Shown here: in pieces, positions 24,993 to 36,961 of the stretch
Position numbering within the stretch: the first letter of the stretch is position 1
Layout: every line of letters begins with the position of its first letter
Origin: Myxococcales bacterium
GTDB lineage: Bacteria > Myxococcota_A > Polyangia > Polyangiales > Houyiibacteriaceae
Assembly: GCA_024640845.1 (NCBI GenBank)
Contig: JAHEEE010000006.1
Span: 1-64,000, forward strand
Length of the DNA stretch: 64,000 nt
Direction: 5' to 3'
Notes under the pieces: model-generated
Told to the model about the DNA's origin: nothing
The model's input: the letters and a program-made list of their open reading frames with translations, nothing else
The model's database searches: none
Translations under genes and position numbers: made by a program

Positions 24993-26338
24993 GTGAAGCG
25001 ATTTCGGCGTCTTTTCATCGCGAACCGCGGCGAGGTGGCTGCCCGCATTGCGAAGACCTGCGACATACTGAGTATCACGCCAGTCTTTGGTGTGTCGGAG
25101 GCAGATCGCGCGGCGCCGTACCTGCGCGGACGTGAGTCCGTAGTGCTAGGGCCATCGCGATCGAGCGAGAGCTACCTAGCGGCCGATCGAATCGTCCAGG
25201 CCGCAGTCCAGACGCAGTGCACCGCGATGCATCCCGGCTGGGGGTTCCTTGCCGAAAATCCTCTGTTTGCGTCGCTCTGTGAAGCGCACGGTGTGACCTT
25301 CATCGGTCCGCCACCTGCGGTGATGCAGGAGCTCGGGCGAAAGACTCCGGCAAAGGCCGCGATGGCTGCCGCTGGGCTCAAACTGATTCCGGGCAGTGAC
25401 GGCGTGCTTCGGGACGTGGCTCAAGCCGGCGAAGTCGCGGCCGCGACCGGGTTCCCGGTGCTGCTCAAGGCCGAGAGCGGAGGTGGCGGGCGCGGCATGC
25501 GGGTCGCGCGCGAGGCCAAAAGTCTCAAGGAGGCGTACGCGTCTGCCCAAGCGGAGTCCCAGGCTGCATTTGGAGATGGGCGTCTCTACCTAGAGAAGCT
25601 GATCGAGGGCGGCCGGCACATCGAGATTCAGCTCCTCGCCGACAAGTACGGAAACGTCGTCCATCTCGGCGAGCGCGATTGCTCGGTACAACGCAAGCAC
25701 CAAAAGCTGATCGAGGAGTCTCCGGCGCTCGTCCTCACCGACGCCGAGCGGGCGCACACTCTTGCTGCTGCGGTCCGCGCGACGCAGGCCATCGGGTATG
25801 TGGGCGCCGGCACCATGGAGTTCCTCCTCGACCAAGGCGGCGAGCTTCGCTTCATGGAAATGAACGCCCGACTTCAAGTCGAGCATCCGGTTACCGAGAT
25901 GCGAACCGGCATCGATCTGGTCGAGGCGCAGATTCGCGTTGCAGCTGGAGAGCGCTTGTGGTTGTCGCAGGACGATGTCGAGTTTCGCGGACACGCGGTC
26001 GAATGCCGAATCAATGCCGAGGACCCGACCAACGGGTTTGCGCCGAGCCCAGGGGTGATCGAAAAGTGGGAAGCCGGGTCTGACGACAAGAGCGTGCGTG
26101 TCGATACCCACGTCGAGTCGGGGTACGAGGTGCCGCCTCACTATGACAGCCTCGTCTGCAAGGTAATCGCTTGGGGCGAAGACCGAGACGCGGCCTGCGA
26201 CCGCCTTGCGGAGGCGCTCCGCACCATGCGCTGCGATGGCATCTCGACGACGATCCCAATGCATTTGGCTGTCTTGTCGTCCAAGGAATTTCGCGAGAAC
26301 CGGTACGATACCCGCGCCGTGCCAGGGTGGGAGAGCTG

Positions 26339-26339
<1 letters not shown>
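24993..26339 (+). CDS. acyl-CoA carboxylase, biotin carboxylase subunit
   Basis: This 448-residue ATP-grasp enzyme carboxylates biotin on the carrier protein. It shows [12 protein letters not shown] at the N-terminus, the Gly-rich ATP loop ([11 protein letters not shown]), [19 protein letters not shown], and the catalytic [17 protein letters not shown]. The GTG at 24993 gives the canonical N-terminus; a GTG at 24975 with AGGAGG 8 nt upstream would add six residues. The next gene starts one base inside its stop. The three consecutive genes form a complete carboxylase; acetyl-, propionyl- or methylcrotonyl-CoA are possible substrates. Confidence 0.93.
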
Positions 26340-28065
<1,726 letters not shown>

Positions 28066-28069
<4 letters not shown>

Positions 28070-28650
28070 GCCACCACGGTTACATCCTTCGCGTCAGAGC
28101 GGTCGGGGACACCCGGGAGCTCCTCGCACCGAGCGTCGGTATCTTCACGCCGAGCGTCGCACAGGGCGAGATCGTGTCGGCCGGGCAGTCGATTGGCGCG
28201 ATCGAGGTTCTCGGAGTGAGGCGCGCGTTAGTCGTCCCAGACGGAGTCGCTGGTCGTGTCGCCCAAAGGATCGGTGGGACGCGCACCCGAGTGCCGGTGC
28301 AATATGGAGATGCGCTCATCGCGGTGTCGACCGCCTCGGTGACCGACACCTCGACCCCAACCGCCGCACGCGCAACGGAGGCGGGCACCTCTCTCTCTTT
28401 CGTGGCGCCAATGAGCGGCCGTTTCTACGGCCGACCCTCGCCGAGCGAGCCTGCGTTCGTTTCGGTTGGCGATCGTGTGACACACGGCCAGACGGTGGGA
28501 CTGTTGGAGGTTATGAAGACTTTCAACCGGCTCGTATATCAAGGAGACGAGCTACCCACACATGCGACCGTCGAGCGCATCCTTCCCAAGGATGGAGACG
28601 ACGTCGTGCGCGGCGATCCGATTTTGCTCCTCGACTCGGCAGAAAGCTAG
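28066..28650 (+). CDS. biotin carboxyl carrier protein with a degenerate extra domain
   Basis: The 194-residue protein ends with a biotinyl domain whose EVMKTFN motif places the biotin-accepting Lys at residue 151. The N-terminal half (about 8-85: [20 protein letters not shown], then [13 protein letters not shown] and GDALIAV) has the rhythm of a second barrel-sandwich hybrid domain. There the MKT part is replaced by LGVR, with no biotin Lys. A Thr/Ala/Ser-rich linker joins the two. It is the third gene of the carboxylase, starting in an ATGA overlap. Confidence 0.88.
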
Positions 28651-28652
28651 CA

Positions 28653-29615
28653 ATGCGGGTGGCGACCTTGATGGCATGCGCCTTGGTCCTGCTCACGATG
28701 ACCGCTTGCAAGTCGACCACGCCGGCGATCGAAGCGGACGACGTACCGGAGACCAAGAGCTACGTCTTCAAGCACGAGGGAATCGTCCGCGATGTGGCGA
28801 TCTTCGATCCAAGAGACATCCCAGACGAGCGCCTGCGCCCGATGGTAGTGGTGCTGCACGGAGGGCTCGGGGATGACGACGACGCCGTGACGTTGAGCTT
28901 TGGGAAGCTCAACGTGCTCGCCGCCGAGGACGATTTCCTGGTCGTCTACCCCAACGGGGTCGGGGGACATTGGAACGACGGGCGCAACGTCGAGCGCTAC
29001 GTGTCGCAACGGGAGCACATCAACGACGTCGGCTTTCTGAGCAAGCTCGTGGACGACCTCGTCGAGAAGCAGAACGTCGACGCCGCATCGGTCTTCTTCG
29101 TTGGTGTGTCGGACGGAGCGATGATGGCACATCGCTTTGCGTGCGAGCGCACCAATGAGCTTCGCGCGTTCGCCGCGGTCATCGGCTCGATGCCCTACAA
29201 CGTCGCGCGAAGGCGCTCGCGCTGCGGCAAGCAGCCGCTGTCGGTGCTGATGATCAACGGCAGTGAGGATCCGATCGTGCCGTGGGACGGCGGGACGGTG
29301 AGGTTCGACGACCGGGATCTCGGGCGAGTGCTCCCGGTAGAGCGTACGTTCTCGTTTTGGAGCCGTCACAACGGGTGCGGCGATATCGAGATTTCGATGA
29401 TCCCGGATTTCGCGCCGAACGATGGCAGTCGCATCGAACGTCGAAGGGCGATCGGGTGCGAGAACGACACCAAGGTCGAGCTCTTCGTCGTACGAGGCGC
29501 CGGCCACACCTGGCCGTCCGGGTGGCAGTACCTCCCGGAGCACTTGGTGGGCCCGACCAGTCGCGACATCGACGCGGCGATCGCGGCGTGGCGGTTCTTT
29601 CAAAGCACCCTTTAG
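28653..29615 (+). CDS. LpqC-like esterase lipoprotein (PHB depolymerase/feruloyl esterase fold)
   Basis: The 320-residue protein has a lipobox (LTMTAC, Cys at residue 19) and an alpha/beta hydrolase fold of the poly-hydroxybutyrate depolymerase/LpqC type. The oxyanion region is PMVVVLHGGLGDD, the nucleophile Ser is in GVSDGAMMAH, and the His is in GAGHTWPSG. The Asp is probably the one in NGSEDPIVPW. It should be an outer-membrane or periplasmic esterase. It starts 2 bp after the carboxylase carrier gene, so it is transcribed with it, though the functional link is unclear. Confidence 0.87.
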   Translation: MRVATLMACALVLLTMTACKSTTPAIEADDVPETKSYVFKHEGIVRDVAIFDPRDIPDERLRPMVVVLHGGLGDDDDAVTLSFGKLNVLAAEDDFLVVYPNGVGGHWNDGRNVERYVSQREHINDVGFLSKLVDDLVEKQNVDAASVFFVGVSDGAMMAHRFACERTNELRAFAAVIGSMPYNVARRRSRCGKQPLSVLMINGSEDPIVPWDGGTVRFDDRDLGRVLPVERTFSFWSRHNGCGDIEISMIPDFAPNDGSRIERRRAIGCENDTKVELFVVRGAGHTWPSGWQYLPEHLVGPTSRDIDAAIAAWRFFQSTL

Positions 29616-29631
29616 CCGGCGTGGTTGGTGC

Positions 29632-29644
29632 TAAGGTCAGCGCG
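29632..29644 (+). promoter_or_regulatory. -10 element 7 nt before the class V aminotransferase start
   Basis: TAAGGT (29632-29637) is separated by seven bases from the ATG at 29645. The identical hexamer and spacing are found before dapA. No strong -35 box or ribosome binding site is visible. Confidence 0.45.
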
Positions 29645-30832
29645 ATGGTGGAAGTGAAGCTCGGCGATCGTTCCTTGTTTCCCAGTCTCGAGGGCGTGGC
29701 ATACCTGGCCCACGCGGCGATATCACCGCTCTCGGCGCCGGTGTGCGCGCGTATCGCGGAGGTGACGCATGATTACGCTCGGGGCGGCATGGCGGGCTTC
29801 CTCCGCTGGGCGCCTCGGCTGCGGGAGGTGCGTCGCGACTTGGCCTCGTTGATCTCCGCCGAGCCGGACGAGATCGCATTCGTCGCAAACACCACGCAAG
29901 GTGTGATCGATGTAGCCTTCGGAATCCCCTGGCGCGAGGGCGATCGAGTCGTGCTGTTCGACGGTGAGTTTCCCGCGAATGTGACACCTTGGCAGCGGGC
30001 GGCAGAGGAGTTTCGACTCGATCTAACCTGGTTGCCCCTCAGCCCGTTCCACCGCTCGGTCGGCGAGGGGCTCGCGGAGCTCGAGAGGGAGCTCGAACGA
30101 GGTGTGCGTGTCGTCGCGGTGAGCGCGGTACAATACAAGACCGGCCTTCGTATGCCGCTCGCGGAGATGGCCGCGCTCTGCCACGAGTACGACGCCGAGA
30201 TCTTCGTCGATGCCATTCAGGCGCTGGGCGCGACACCCGTGGACGTGACGTGGGGCATCGACTATCTGAGTTCGGGGAGTCACAAGCACTTGATGGGTGC
30301 GGAGGGGGCCGGCTTCCTCTACGTCGCCGACCGTTGCGCGGCCTCGCTACGCCCGAGGCTCGCGGGTTGGCTCGGTCACGTAGACCCGGTCGCGTTTCTC
30401 ACCGGCGACGAGCCGCGGCTTCGGTACGACAATCCGCTGAAGCTCGGCGCCCAGGCTCTCGAGATCGGGACAAGCAACGTGATGGGTCTCGCAGGTCTCG
30501 GGGTCTCCCTCGAGCTTCTCTCACGACCGGGGGTCCCGGCGATTCATTCGCACGTTCAGGTCTACCTCGATCGCCTCGAAATCGGGTTGGCGGCGCGTGG
30601 CTTCGAAAGCCGGCGGTCGAACGACCCTTCGCTTCGCTCGACGCTCCTCGCCGTAGCTGTGCCTTCCGATGTACGGCTGAGCAAACTCGCGGCGGCGCTT
30701 CGTGACCGGGGCGTCATCTGCAACACCCCGGACGGCCTGATGCGGTTTGCGCCTCATTGGCCGAATTCACATGATGAGGTCCCCGTCGTCCTCGACGCAG
30801 TGGACCAGGCGCTGGCCGCTCTGCGCGCTTGA
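29645..30832 (+). CDS. class V aminotransferase (isopenicillin N epimerase/cysteine desulfurase-like)
   Basis: The 395-residue PLP enzyme has the fold-type I pattern: AFVANTTQGVID at the phosphate-binding turn, EIFVDAIQALGATPVD with the cofactor-contacting Asp, and Schiff-base Lys in SSGSHKHLMGAEGAGFLYV. There is no Cys loop like that of IscS, so a desulfurase role is not supported. Epimerase, kynureninase-like or lyase activity is possible. The start is set by the upstream element and by the loss of similarity before it. Confidence 0.87.
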   Translation: MVEVKLGDRSLFPSLEGVAYLAHAAISPLSAPVCARIAEVTHDYARGGMAGFLRWAPRLREVRRDLASLISAEPDEIAFVANTTQGVIDVAFGIPWREGDRVVLFDGEFPANVTPWQRAAEEFRLDLTWLPLSPFHRSVGEGLAELERELERGVRVVAVSAVQYKTGLRMPLAEMAALCHEYDAEIFVDAIQALGATPVDVTWGIDYLSSGSHKHLMGAEGAGFLYVADRCAASLRPRLAGWLGHVDPVAFLTGDEPRLRYDNPLKLGAQALEIGTSNVMGLAGLGVSLELLSRPGVPAIHSHVQVYLDRLEIGLAARGFESRRSNDPSLRSTLLAVAVPSDVRLSKLAAALRDRGVICNTPDGLMRFAPHWPNSHDEVPVVLDAVDQALAALRA

Positions 30833-30847
30833 GCCTAGGCTCGCCAG

Positions 30848-31366
30848 GTGCGCACCGAAAGCGATCGCAGCTTTTTCATCTTCAACGCGGTCATCTCCGT
30901 TGCAGCCGTCGGGTTTCTCGGTTGGCTCTTGCTCGTTCGAGAGGGTGGTGGCGTCAACGCCGACCTGAGCTTCATGCCGGGGGTAAACGCCGCCCTCAAC
31001 GCCACCTCTGCGACGCTCCTCGTGCTCGGGCTCGCTGCCATTCGAAGCGGACGCCGCGACGTTCACCAGCGCCTGATGGTCTCGGCATTCGCGGCTTCGG
31101 CTGTCTTTCTCATCGGCTACGTGATCTATCACTACGCCCATGGAGACACGCAATACCAAGGGGAGGGTGCTGTTCGCATCGTGTATTTCACGGTCCTCAT
31201 CACCCACGTCCTGCTCTCGATCGTGATGCTCCCGATGATTCTGACGACGTTTTATCTGGCCGCACGCGAACGCTTCACAGCGCACCGGAAGCTCGCCAAG
31301 TGGACCTTGCCGATCTGGCTCTACGTTTCCGTGACGGGCGTCGTGATCTACTTCATGCTTCGCTGA
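30848..31366 (+). CDS. DUF420 membrane protein
   Basis: The 172-residue protein has five predicted transmembrane helices and the DUF420 pattern with conserved His residues (RRDVHQRLMVSAF, then IYHYAHGD, ITHVLLSIVMLP and HRKLAKWTLPIWLYVSVTGVVIY). In Firmicutes the related YozB/CtaM is linked to cytochrome oxidase assembly. A similar role here would be inference. It starts with GTG 15 bp after the aminotransferase. Confidence 0.85.
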   Translation: MRTESDRSFFIFNAVISVAAVGFLGWLLLVREGGGVNADLSFMPGVNAALNATSATLLVLGLAAIRSGRRDVHQRLMVSAFAASAVFLIGYVIYHYAHGDTQYQGEGAVRIVYFTVLITHVLLSIVMLPMILTTFYLAARERFTAHRKLAKWTLPIWLYVSVTGVVIYFMLR

Positions 31367-31381
31367 GTCGAGGAGGGATCG

Positions 31382-31633
31382 ATGGGAATCATTTCGTGGA
31401 TCGTATTTGGTTTGGTGGCGGGCATCTTTGCCAAGTTCCTCATGCCTGGTGACGACCCCGGAGGGTTCCTCAAGACCACGGCCGTCGGCGTGGTCGGGGC
31501 GCTCGTGGGCGGTTTCATCGCGACACGCATCGGCTTCGGGAACGTGACCGGGTTCAATCTCCGCAGCTTCGCAATCGCTATTGCGGGTTCGCTCTTGGTG
31601 CTTTGGGGCTACCGCAAGCTCAAGAGCTCGTAA
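31382..31633 (+). CDS. GlsB/YeaQ/YmgE family membrane protein
   Basis: The 83-residue protein has three hydrophobic segments and the family signature (WIVFGLVAGIFAKFLMPG, GGFLKTTAVGVVGALVGGFI). Members are transglycosylase-associated or general stress proteins of unknown mechanism. GAGGAGG lies just before the ATG. About 90 bases without features separate it from the converging cstA gene. Confidence 0.88.
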   Translation: MGIISWIVFGLVAGIFAKFLMPGDDPGGFLKTTAVGVVGALVGGFIATRIGFGNVTGFNLRSFAIAIAGSLLVLWGYRKLKSS

Positions 31634-31724
31634 CAACACCACCAGCCGACCCCCACCGCGAGCGCGTTTGTCGCGACCGACTCTCCGGTCCGTGGGCGTC
31701 GTGCGTTCGCGCTCGAGCGTCCGT

Positions 31725-33437
31725 TCAGTTGGTCAGCCGTCGCACTGCCAGTATCCCCTCCGCGACCATCCATAGGAGGAGCACGAGCAGCAGGGACGCG
31801 AGCGCAGTGAGCGGGGCGTTGCCCTCCGCCAGGAACTGTTGGAGCTTGGCGATCAAGGCAAGCGCGGCGACCGGCATGACGAGCAGCATCGGGATCACGA
31901 GTGGCCACACGGGGCGCTTCCTCGAAAAGAAATAGAGCGCGAGTGTCATCAACGTGAACGCGGCCAAGAGCTGGTTACTGGCGCCAAAGATCGGCCACAG
32001 CACCCAACCTACGGCTTTGGCCTGTCCGGTCGTTGGGTCCGGCGTCTCTGCGAGCGCCAGGTACATGGCCGGAACGACCGCGATGATCGTGGCGATATAC
32101 GGATTCGTGAGAGGCTTGATCCTCAGCGCTTCACCGAACTCGCTCAAGATGAAGCGCTGGATGCGAGTTGCGGTGTCGAGCGACGTGGCCGCGAACGCGA
32201 TCACCAGCACAGCCATCAATGTGCGCGCCAGCTCCGAAGACAAACCGACGGCTTCGAGGAACGCACCGCCGCCGAGCACGAACGCTGCGGCTTTGTTGCC
32301 ACCCGCGTGCGCCCAGGAGTCGTAATAGAGGGCCCAGCTCAGATCGTCGACAGCGCCCTGGGTGGGAAGAGCGCATGCCCCGACGAGCCCGATGCCGGCC
32401 ACTGCGGCAAGCGTCGATGCAAGGGCAAGCGAGCCTTCGCCGAGCATGGCGCCGTATCCGATCATGCGCGCGTCCCGGAGCTTGTCGATCTGCTTGGATG
32501 TCGTGCCCGACGAGACCAGCCCGTGGAAGCCGCTGATCGCACCGCAGGCGATCGTCACGAACAGGATCGGGAAGATCGAAGGGGCGCCCGCCTCCGGGCT
32601 TCGGTACACAGGAGCGTCGAAGTTTGGGTGGGCGATGAGTAGGCCGAGGAATAAAAGACCCAGCCCCACGAAAAGCTGGTGGCTGTTGATGTAGTCGCGC
32701 GGCTGCAGGAGCAGCCAGACCGGCAACAGGCTAGCAATCGCCGAATAGATCAGAAGAAAGAAGATCCAGCCGGAGATGACGCGGTGCTCGTCAACCCCCA
32801 TCGCGACGAAATCGATCGGCACCTCGACACCGACCCATACGAAAAAATACAGCACTGCAAGAGCAACCAGCGACGGGACCAGGATCTTGACGCGTCGCTT
32901 GTAGACGAGCCAACCGATCACCAGCGCGACGATGATCTGGATGTTGATTGGGATGACACTCGTCGGCTGGCTCACGAAGAGGCCAGCGATCGCCATCGCG
33001 AATACCGCAAGCACCAACCAAATCAAGACAAGCACGAAGCACATGAACAAGATTCGGGCGCGCTTGCTGATGGTCTTCGCCGTGATGTCCGCGATCGAAT
33101 GACCTTTTTCGCGAACGCTTGCGACTAGGGCGCCGAAGTCGTGCGCGGCGCCCATGAAGATCGTGCCGAGCACCACCCAAGCGAGCGCCGGGCCCCAACC
33201 CCAGTACGCAGCGACGCAAGGGCCAATGATCGGCGCGGCACCGGCGATCGACGTGAAGTGGTGGCCAAACAGTACTGCGCGCTGCGTTGGCACGAAGTCG
33301 ACTCCGTCTTCGAGCTCGTGCGCAGGCGTTACCAGGTCTTCTTGATCCTCGAAGACTTGCTCCCCGAGAAATCGCCCATAGAGTCGATACGCGATCAGGA
33401 ATGCACCGAGGACCAGAGCCGCCGCGAACGCCGCCAT
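31725..33437 (-). CDS. cstA: CstA-like carbon starvation / peptide or pyruvate transporter
   Basis: The 570-residue inner-membrane protein has about 16 transmembrane segments and typical CstA signatures: GHHFTSIAGAAPIIGPCVAAYWGWGP split over the first helices, GAAHDFGALVASVREKG, and SGFHGLVSSGTTSKQ. CstA imports peptides or pyruvate during starvation in enteric bacteria. It is divergent from dapA with 84 bp between starts and converges on the GlsB-like gene. Confidence 0.93.
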   Translation of the reverse strand: MAAFAAALVLGAFLIAYRLYGRFLGEQVFEDQEDLVTPAHELEDGVDFVPTQRAVLFGHHFTSIAGAAPIIGPCVAAYWGWGPALAWVVLGTIFMGAAHDFGALVASVREKGHSIADITAKTISKRARILFMCFVLVLIWLVLAVFAMAIAGLFVSQPTSVIPINIQIIVALVIGWLVYKRRVKILVPSLVALAVLYFFVWVGVEVPIDFVAMGVDEHRVISGWIFFLLIYSAIASLLPVWLLLQPRDYINSHQLFVGLGLLFLGLLIAHPNFDAPVYRSPEAGAPSIFPILFVTIACGAISGFHGLVSSGTTSKQIDKLRDARMIGYGAMLGEGSLALASTLAAVAGIGLVGACALPTQGAVDDLSWALYYDSWAHAGGNKAAAFVLGGGAFLEAVGLSSELARTLMAVLVIAFAATSLDTATRIQRFILSEFGEALRIKPLTNPYIATIIAVVPAMYLALAETPDPTTGQAKAVGWVLWPIFGASNQLLAAFTLMTLALYFFSRKRPVWPLVIPMLLVMPVAALALIAKLQQFLAEGNAPLTALASLLLVLLLWMVAEGILAVRRLTN

Positions 33438-33508
33438 TTGCGCGTTGGTCGGCTTTTTTCAGGGTTTGGTCAAGCACAAAACTCGCTTTCCTTTGGGTCG
33501 AAAAGGGC

Positions 33509-33521
33509 TAAGGTCCCGGCC
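33509..33521 (+). promoter_or_regulatory. -10 element 7 nt before the dapA start
   Basis: TAAGGT (33509-33514) is followed by seven bases and the ATG at 33522, as at 29632. The region shared with divergent cstA is AT-richer than average, but no clear -35 box is found. Confidence 0.45.
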
Positions 33522-34583
33522 ATGAGTGGGACCTTTCGACCCCATGGCTTGTGGACCGCCCTGGTGACCCCGTTTTCAGCGGATCTTCAGGTCGACGACG
33601 ATTCCTTCCGGAGCCTCATCGAGTTCCAAATCCAAGAGGGCGTCGACGGTGTGCTCCCTTGCGGAACCACTGGTGAGTCGCCCACGCTTTCATGGCGAGA
33701 GCACGATGCGGTCGTCGAAGCTGCGATCCGCACGGTCGACGGGCGCGTTGGCGTGCTTGCCGGCACCGGTAGCAACAACACGCAGGAGGCGATTCGTTCG
33801 ACCACCCAGGCCAAGGAAGCCGGCGCGACCGCTGCGCTGTTGGTCGACTGCTACTACAACGGCCCTTCGAGCCTAGAGCTCCGCACGGAATACTACGAGC
33901 GCATTCTCGGGCAGGTGCCCGATATTCCCATCGTGCCGTACGTGATTCCGGGTCGCAGCGGATGTGCGCTCTCGGCCGCCGACCTTGCGATTCTGCACTT
34001 GAACGACCCGAAGAGGGTGCCCGCCGTGAAGCAAGCGACGGGTGACCTCGACCGCATGCGTCTCGATCGCAAGCTTTCGGGGTCGGCGCTGAGCATCTTG
34101 TCCGGCGACGATGAGATGACCCTCACGATGATGCGCGACGAAAAGATCCGCGGGTGTGGTGTGATCAGCGTGTTGTCGAACATCGTACCCGGCGCGATTG
34201 GCGGGATGGTGCGAGCGCAGTCGGCCGACGATGCCGAAGAGACGGAACGGCTTGCTCAGGCCCTGGAGCCCCTCCTCAAGCTCGTGAACTGCACCGTGAC
34301 GGGGGTCCGAACGCTACCGAATGGGCAGAGCGTCGAGGTCACCGACAAATTCAGGAACCCGGTGCCGGTGAAGACGATGATGGCGGGCCTCGGGATGATC
34401 TCGTCGGTCAAGCGCGCACCCCTCGGCCGCATGAGTTCGGCGGCCGTCGCGCAGTGCCGCGACGCCCTTCGCCAGGTGCACACCGCGGACCCAGGCATTC
34501 TCGGACCGATCGAAGAGGCGTTCGAAGTTCGCATCGGCCAGCGCCTCGGCGACGATGGGGTATGGTCGGCGCTCGCCCGCTGA
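33522..34583 (+). CDS. dapA: 4-hydroxy-tetrahydrodipicolinate synthase, extended form
   Basis: The protein (353 residues) condenses pyruvate and aspartate semialdehyde in lysine and cell-wall precursor synthesis. It has [13 protein letters not shown], the Tyr in PYVIPGRSG and the Schiff-base Lys in [10 protein letters not shown]. Typical DapA has about 290 residues; here about 20 residues (around [15 protein letters not shown]) are inserted before NPVPVKTMM, and the C-terminus is longer. The usual YNVP reads YVIP. dapB lies 4 kb away. Other members of the DapA/NanA family are a possible alternative. Confidence 0.85.
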   Translation: MSGTFRPHGLWTALVTPFSADLQVDDDSFRSLIEFQIQEGVDGVLPCGTTGESPTLSWREHDAVVEAAIRTVDGRVGVLAGTGSNNTQEAIRSTTQAKEAGATAALLVDCYYNGPSSLELRTEYYERILGQVPDIPIVPYVIPGRSGCALSAADLAILHLNDPKRVPAVKQATGDLDRMRLDRKLSGSALSILSGDDEMTLTMMRDEKIRGCGVISVLSNIVPGAIGGMVRAQSADDAEETERLAQALEPLLKLVNCTVTGVRTLPNGQSVEVTDKFRNPVPVKTMMAGLGMISSVKRAPLGRMSSAAVAQCRDALRQVHTADPGILGPIEEAFEVRIGQRLGDDGVWSALAR

Positions 34584-34590
34584 GGGGACC

Positions 34591-35616
34591 GTGTACCGAG
34601 CGCTGATTCGGCCGTTGTTGTATTTGCTGTCGGCGGAGACTGCGCATCACCTCGCGTTCGGGTGCCTTTGCATCGTGGCCGCCATTCCCGGGGTGAAGCC
34701 GCTGCTAAGAAGCATCTTTCACAGCCGAGATGCAAGGCGTGTCGACGCCCTGGGTCTGAGCTTTCCGAACGCGATTGGGCTGGCTGCGGGCTTCGACAAG
34801 GACGCGATCGGTTACGAGGCGCTTGGGTCCATCGGTTTTGGTTTCGTCGAGATAGGAACGCTTACGGGTCAGCCGCAGCCTGGGAACCCCACACCTCGTC
34901 TTTTCCGTTTGCCGAAAGACCGTGCGCTCGTGAATCGAATGGGCTTCAACAACCGCGGCTCAGCGGACGCGGTAGGAAGGCTCCGAGGGCCCCGTCGCAC
35001 GATCGTCGGCGTGAACATCGGTAAGACCAAGGTCGTTTCCGAGGGCGACGCCATCAACGACTACGTCGTTAGCGCCAGGCGAGTCGGACCGCACGCGGAC
35101 TACGTCGTCGTCAACGTGAGCTCTCCCAACACGCCCGGCCTTCGTGACCTCCAAGCGACCGAAAAGCTGCGCCCACTGCTTCAGGCGGTTCGTGAAGCGC
35201 TTAATGAAGTATCTCCGGCCCGACATGTCCCCCTGCTCGTGAAAATCGCACCAGATCTCGCTGATGACGACGTCGATGCGGTCGCCGACATGGCGCTCGA
35301 TTTGGGCCTAGACGGGATCGTTGCCACGAACACCACGATTCGGCGAGATGGGTTGCAGAGCAGCGCCGAGGAAGTGGAACGCTGCGGATCAGGGGGCCTG
35401 AGCGGACCGCCGCTGCACCACCGCGCACTCGAGGTCCTCAAGCGCCTGAAGGCGAAAACAGGCGACAGGCTGACGCTGATCTCGGTAGGAGGCATCGAAA
35501 CCCCCGAGCAGGCCCGCGAAAGAATCGAAGCGGGGGCCACGCTCCTACAGATCTATACGGCGTTGATCTACGAGGGCCCGTTTTTGCCGAAGCGCTTGGC
35601 CAAAGGCGTCGCGTAG
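34591..35616 (+). CDS. pyrD: dihydroorotate dehydrogenase (quinone), class 2
   Basis: The 341-residue flavoprotein oxidises dihydroorotate and passes electrons to quinone. It has an N-terminal membrane-associating helix ([19 protein letters not shown]), [45 protein letters not shown] with the catalytic Ser, and [13 protein letters not shown] at the phosphate site. These mark class 2. The GTG at 34591 gives the normal N-terminus; it follows dapA by 7 bp and is likely co-transcribed. A fragment of the interspersed repeat begins directly after the stop. Confidence 0.93.
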   Translation: MYRALIRPLLYLLSAETAHHLAFGCLCIVAAIPGVKPLLRSIFHSRDARRVDALGLSFPNAIGLAAGFDKDAIGYEALGSIGFGFVEIGTLTGQPQPGNPTPRLFRLPKDRALVNRMGFNNRGSADAVGRLRGPRRTIVGVNIGKTKVVSEGDAINDYVVSARRVGPHADYVVVNVSSPNTPGLRDLQATEKLRPLLQAVREALNEVSPARHVPLLVKIAPDLADDDVDAVADMALDLGLDGIVATNTTIRRDGLQSSAEEVERCGSGGLSGPPLHHRALEVLKRLKAKTGDRLTLISVGGIETPEQARERIEAGATLLQIYTALIYEGPFLPKRLAKGVA

Positions 35617-35652
35617 GACCGTGTGCATCTCGACGCCCGGGCATCTTGCGCA
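35617..35652. repeat. 3'-terminal fragment of the interspersed repeat
   Basis: The sequence gaccgtgtgcatctcgacgc and the following ccgggcatcttgcgc match the very end of copy A (101-134) and the copies ending near 54066 and 61022, with a few substitutions. Only the last 35 bp are present, between the pyrD stop codon and the converging symporter stop codon. Confidence 0.7.
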
Positions 35653-35656
35653 AGCG

Positions 35657-36916
35657 CTACTCCTTGGCATCCACTACCGCCGCCGCAATCGAATCTGACC
35701 ATACGTTCACCGTCGTTCGACACATATCGAGGATTCGGTCGACTGCGAGAATGAGCGCCACGGCGCTCGTAGGAAGCCCTACGGCGTTTAGTACCACCAC
35801 CATCATCACCATGCCTGCGTGCGGAATCCCAGCCGCGCCAATACTGGCCAGCAACGCTGTCAGCGCGACCAAACCCTGCTGAGCGATCGTGAGATCGATG
35901 CCGTAGACCTGTGCGATGAACAACACGGCCACCGCTTCGTACAGAGCGGTTCCGTCCATGTTGATCGTCGCCCCCAAGGGCAGCACGAAAGACGTCACGT
36001 GCGGCCGCACGCCCGCCTCCTCCGCGTTTTGCATCGTGAGGGGGAGGGTACCGTTGCTCGAGGCGGTGCTAAATGCCGTGACCAGGGCCGTGGTCATGCT
36101 CCGCATGTACGCGATCGGCGAGCGGCCGGTGAACAGCCTGAGGATCCCCGGCAGTGTAATCGTCGCGTGAATCACCAGTGCGACGAACACCGACAGAACA
36201 TACCAGCCGAGGACCTGGAACGCCGCGGGCCCTTTGCCTGCCGCCGCGTACAGCGTGAACCCGAATACGCCGATTGGCGCGAACCTCACGACGAACAACG
36301 TCATCTCCATCATGACGTCGAAGAGCCCCGAGAAAAAGCGTCGCACCACGCTCGCGTCGGCCGACCCTTGGCGATGCTCGGCGATTCCAATGAAGACACC
36401 GATCAAGAGTGAGAAGAAGATCACCGGAAGCATGTCGCCTTCGGTGGCCGCCGCGAGGGGGTTCTTGGGAATCAAGCTCTCGAGTTGCTCCCACAACACG
36501 ACGCCGATCCCGCCCGGTGCCTGGGCCACGACGCCCGCGGCTGCGCCTTCCTCGAGGAGCGCGAGCTCGGCGCCTTCGCCCGGCTTGATCAAGTTGACCA
36601 CGAAGATTCCCGTCAAGATCGCAAAGAAGCTCGTGCTGAGATAGAAGACGATCGCGCGTCCACCGATCGCGCCAAGAGTTCGGAGGTCGCCCATCCCGGT
36701 CACACCCGTGATCAGCGACGACACGATCAGCGGGACGACCAGCATTTGGAGTAGGCGGAGGAAGAGGTCCCCGACCTTCTTGCCCAGCATGGCGACGGTG
36801 CCGACCACGCCGGAGTCGACCATGCCTTCGGCGCCGGCCCAGTTGAGCGCCAGGCCGAGGACGGCGCCTAGACCCATGGCGATCAAGATCCAATGATGGA
36901 GTTGCAGTCGTTTCAC
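35657..36916 (-). CDS. dicarboxylate/amino acid:cation symporter (DctA/GltP family)
   Basis: The 419-residue transporter has eight transmembrane helices, two re-entrant loops and the family signatures: AFSTASSNGTLPLTM for the Ser-rich loop, LPLGATINMDGTALYEA for the cation site and AAGIPHAGMVMM for the second hairpin. Substrates in the family are C4-dicarboxylates, glutamate or aspartate driven by Na+ or H+. Start is GTG. It is transcribed toward pyrD with the repeat fragment in between. Confidence 0.92.
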   Translation of the reverse strand: MKRLQLHHWILIAMGLGAVLGLALNWAGAEGMVDSGVVGTVAMLGKKVGDLFLRLLQMLVVPLIVSSLITGVTGMGDLRTLGAIGGRAIVFYLSTSFFAILTGIFVVNLIKPGEGAELALLEEGAAAGVVAQAPGGIGVVLWEQLESLIPKNPLAAATEGDMLPVIFFSLLIGVFIGIAEHRQGSADASVVRRFFSGLFDVMMEMTLFVVRFAPIGVFGFTLYAAAGKGPAAFQVLGWYVLSVFVALVIHATITLPGILRLFTGRSPIAYMRSMTTALVTAFSTASSNGTLPLTMQNAEEAGVRPHVTSFVLPLGATINMDGTALYEAVAVLFIAQVYGIDLTIAQQGLVALTALLASIGAAGIPHAGMVMMVVVLNAVGLPTSAVALILAVDRILDMCRTTVNVWSDSIAAAVVDAKE

Positions 36917-36961
36917 GGCCGCGCATTATGCGGACGCTCCTCTAGGATGTAAAACCAACCC

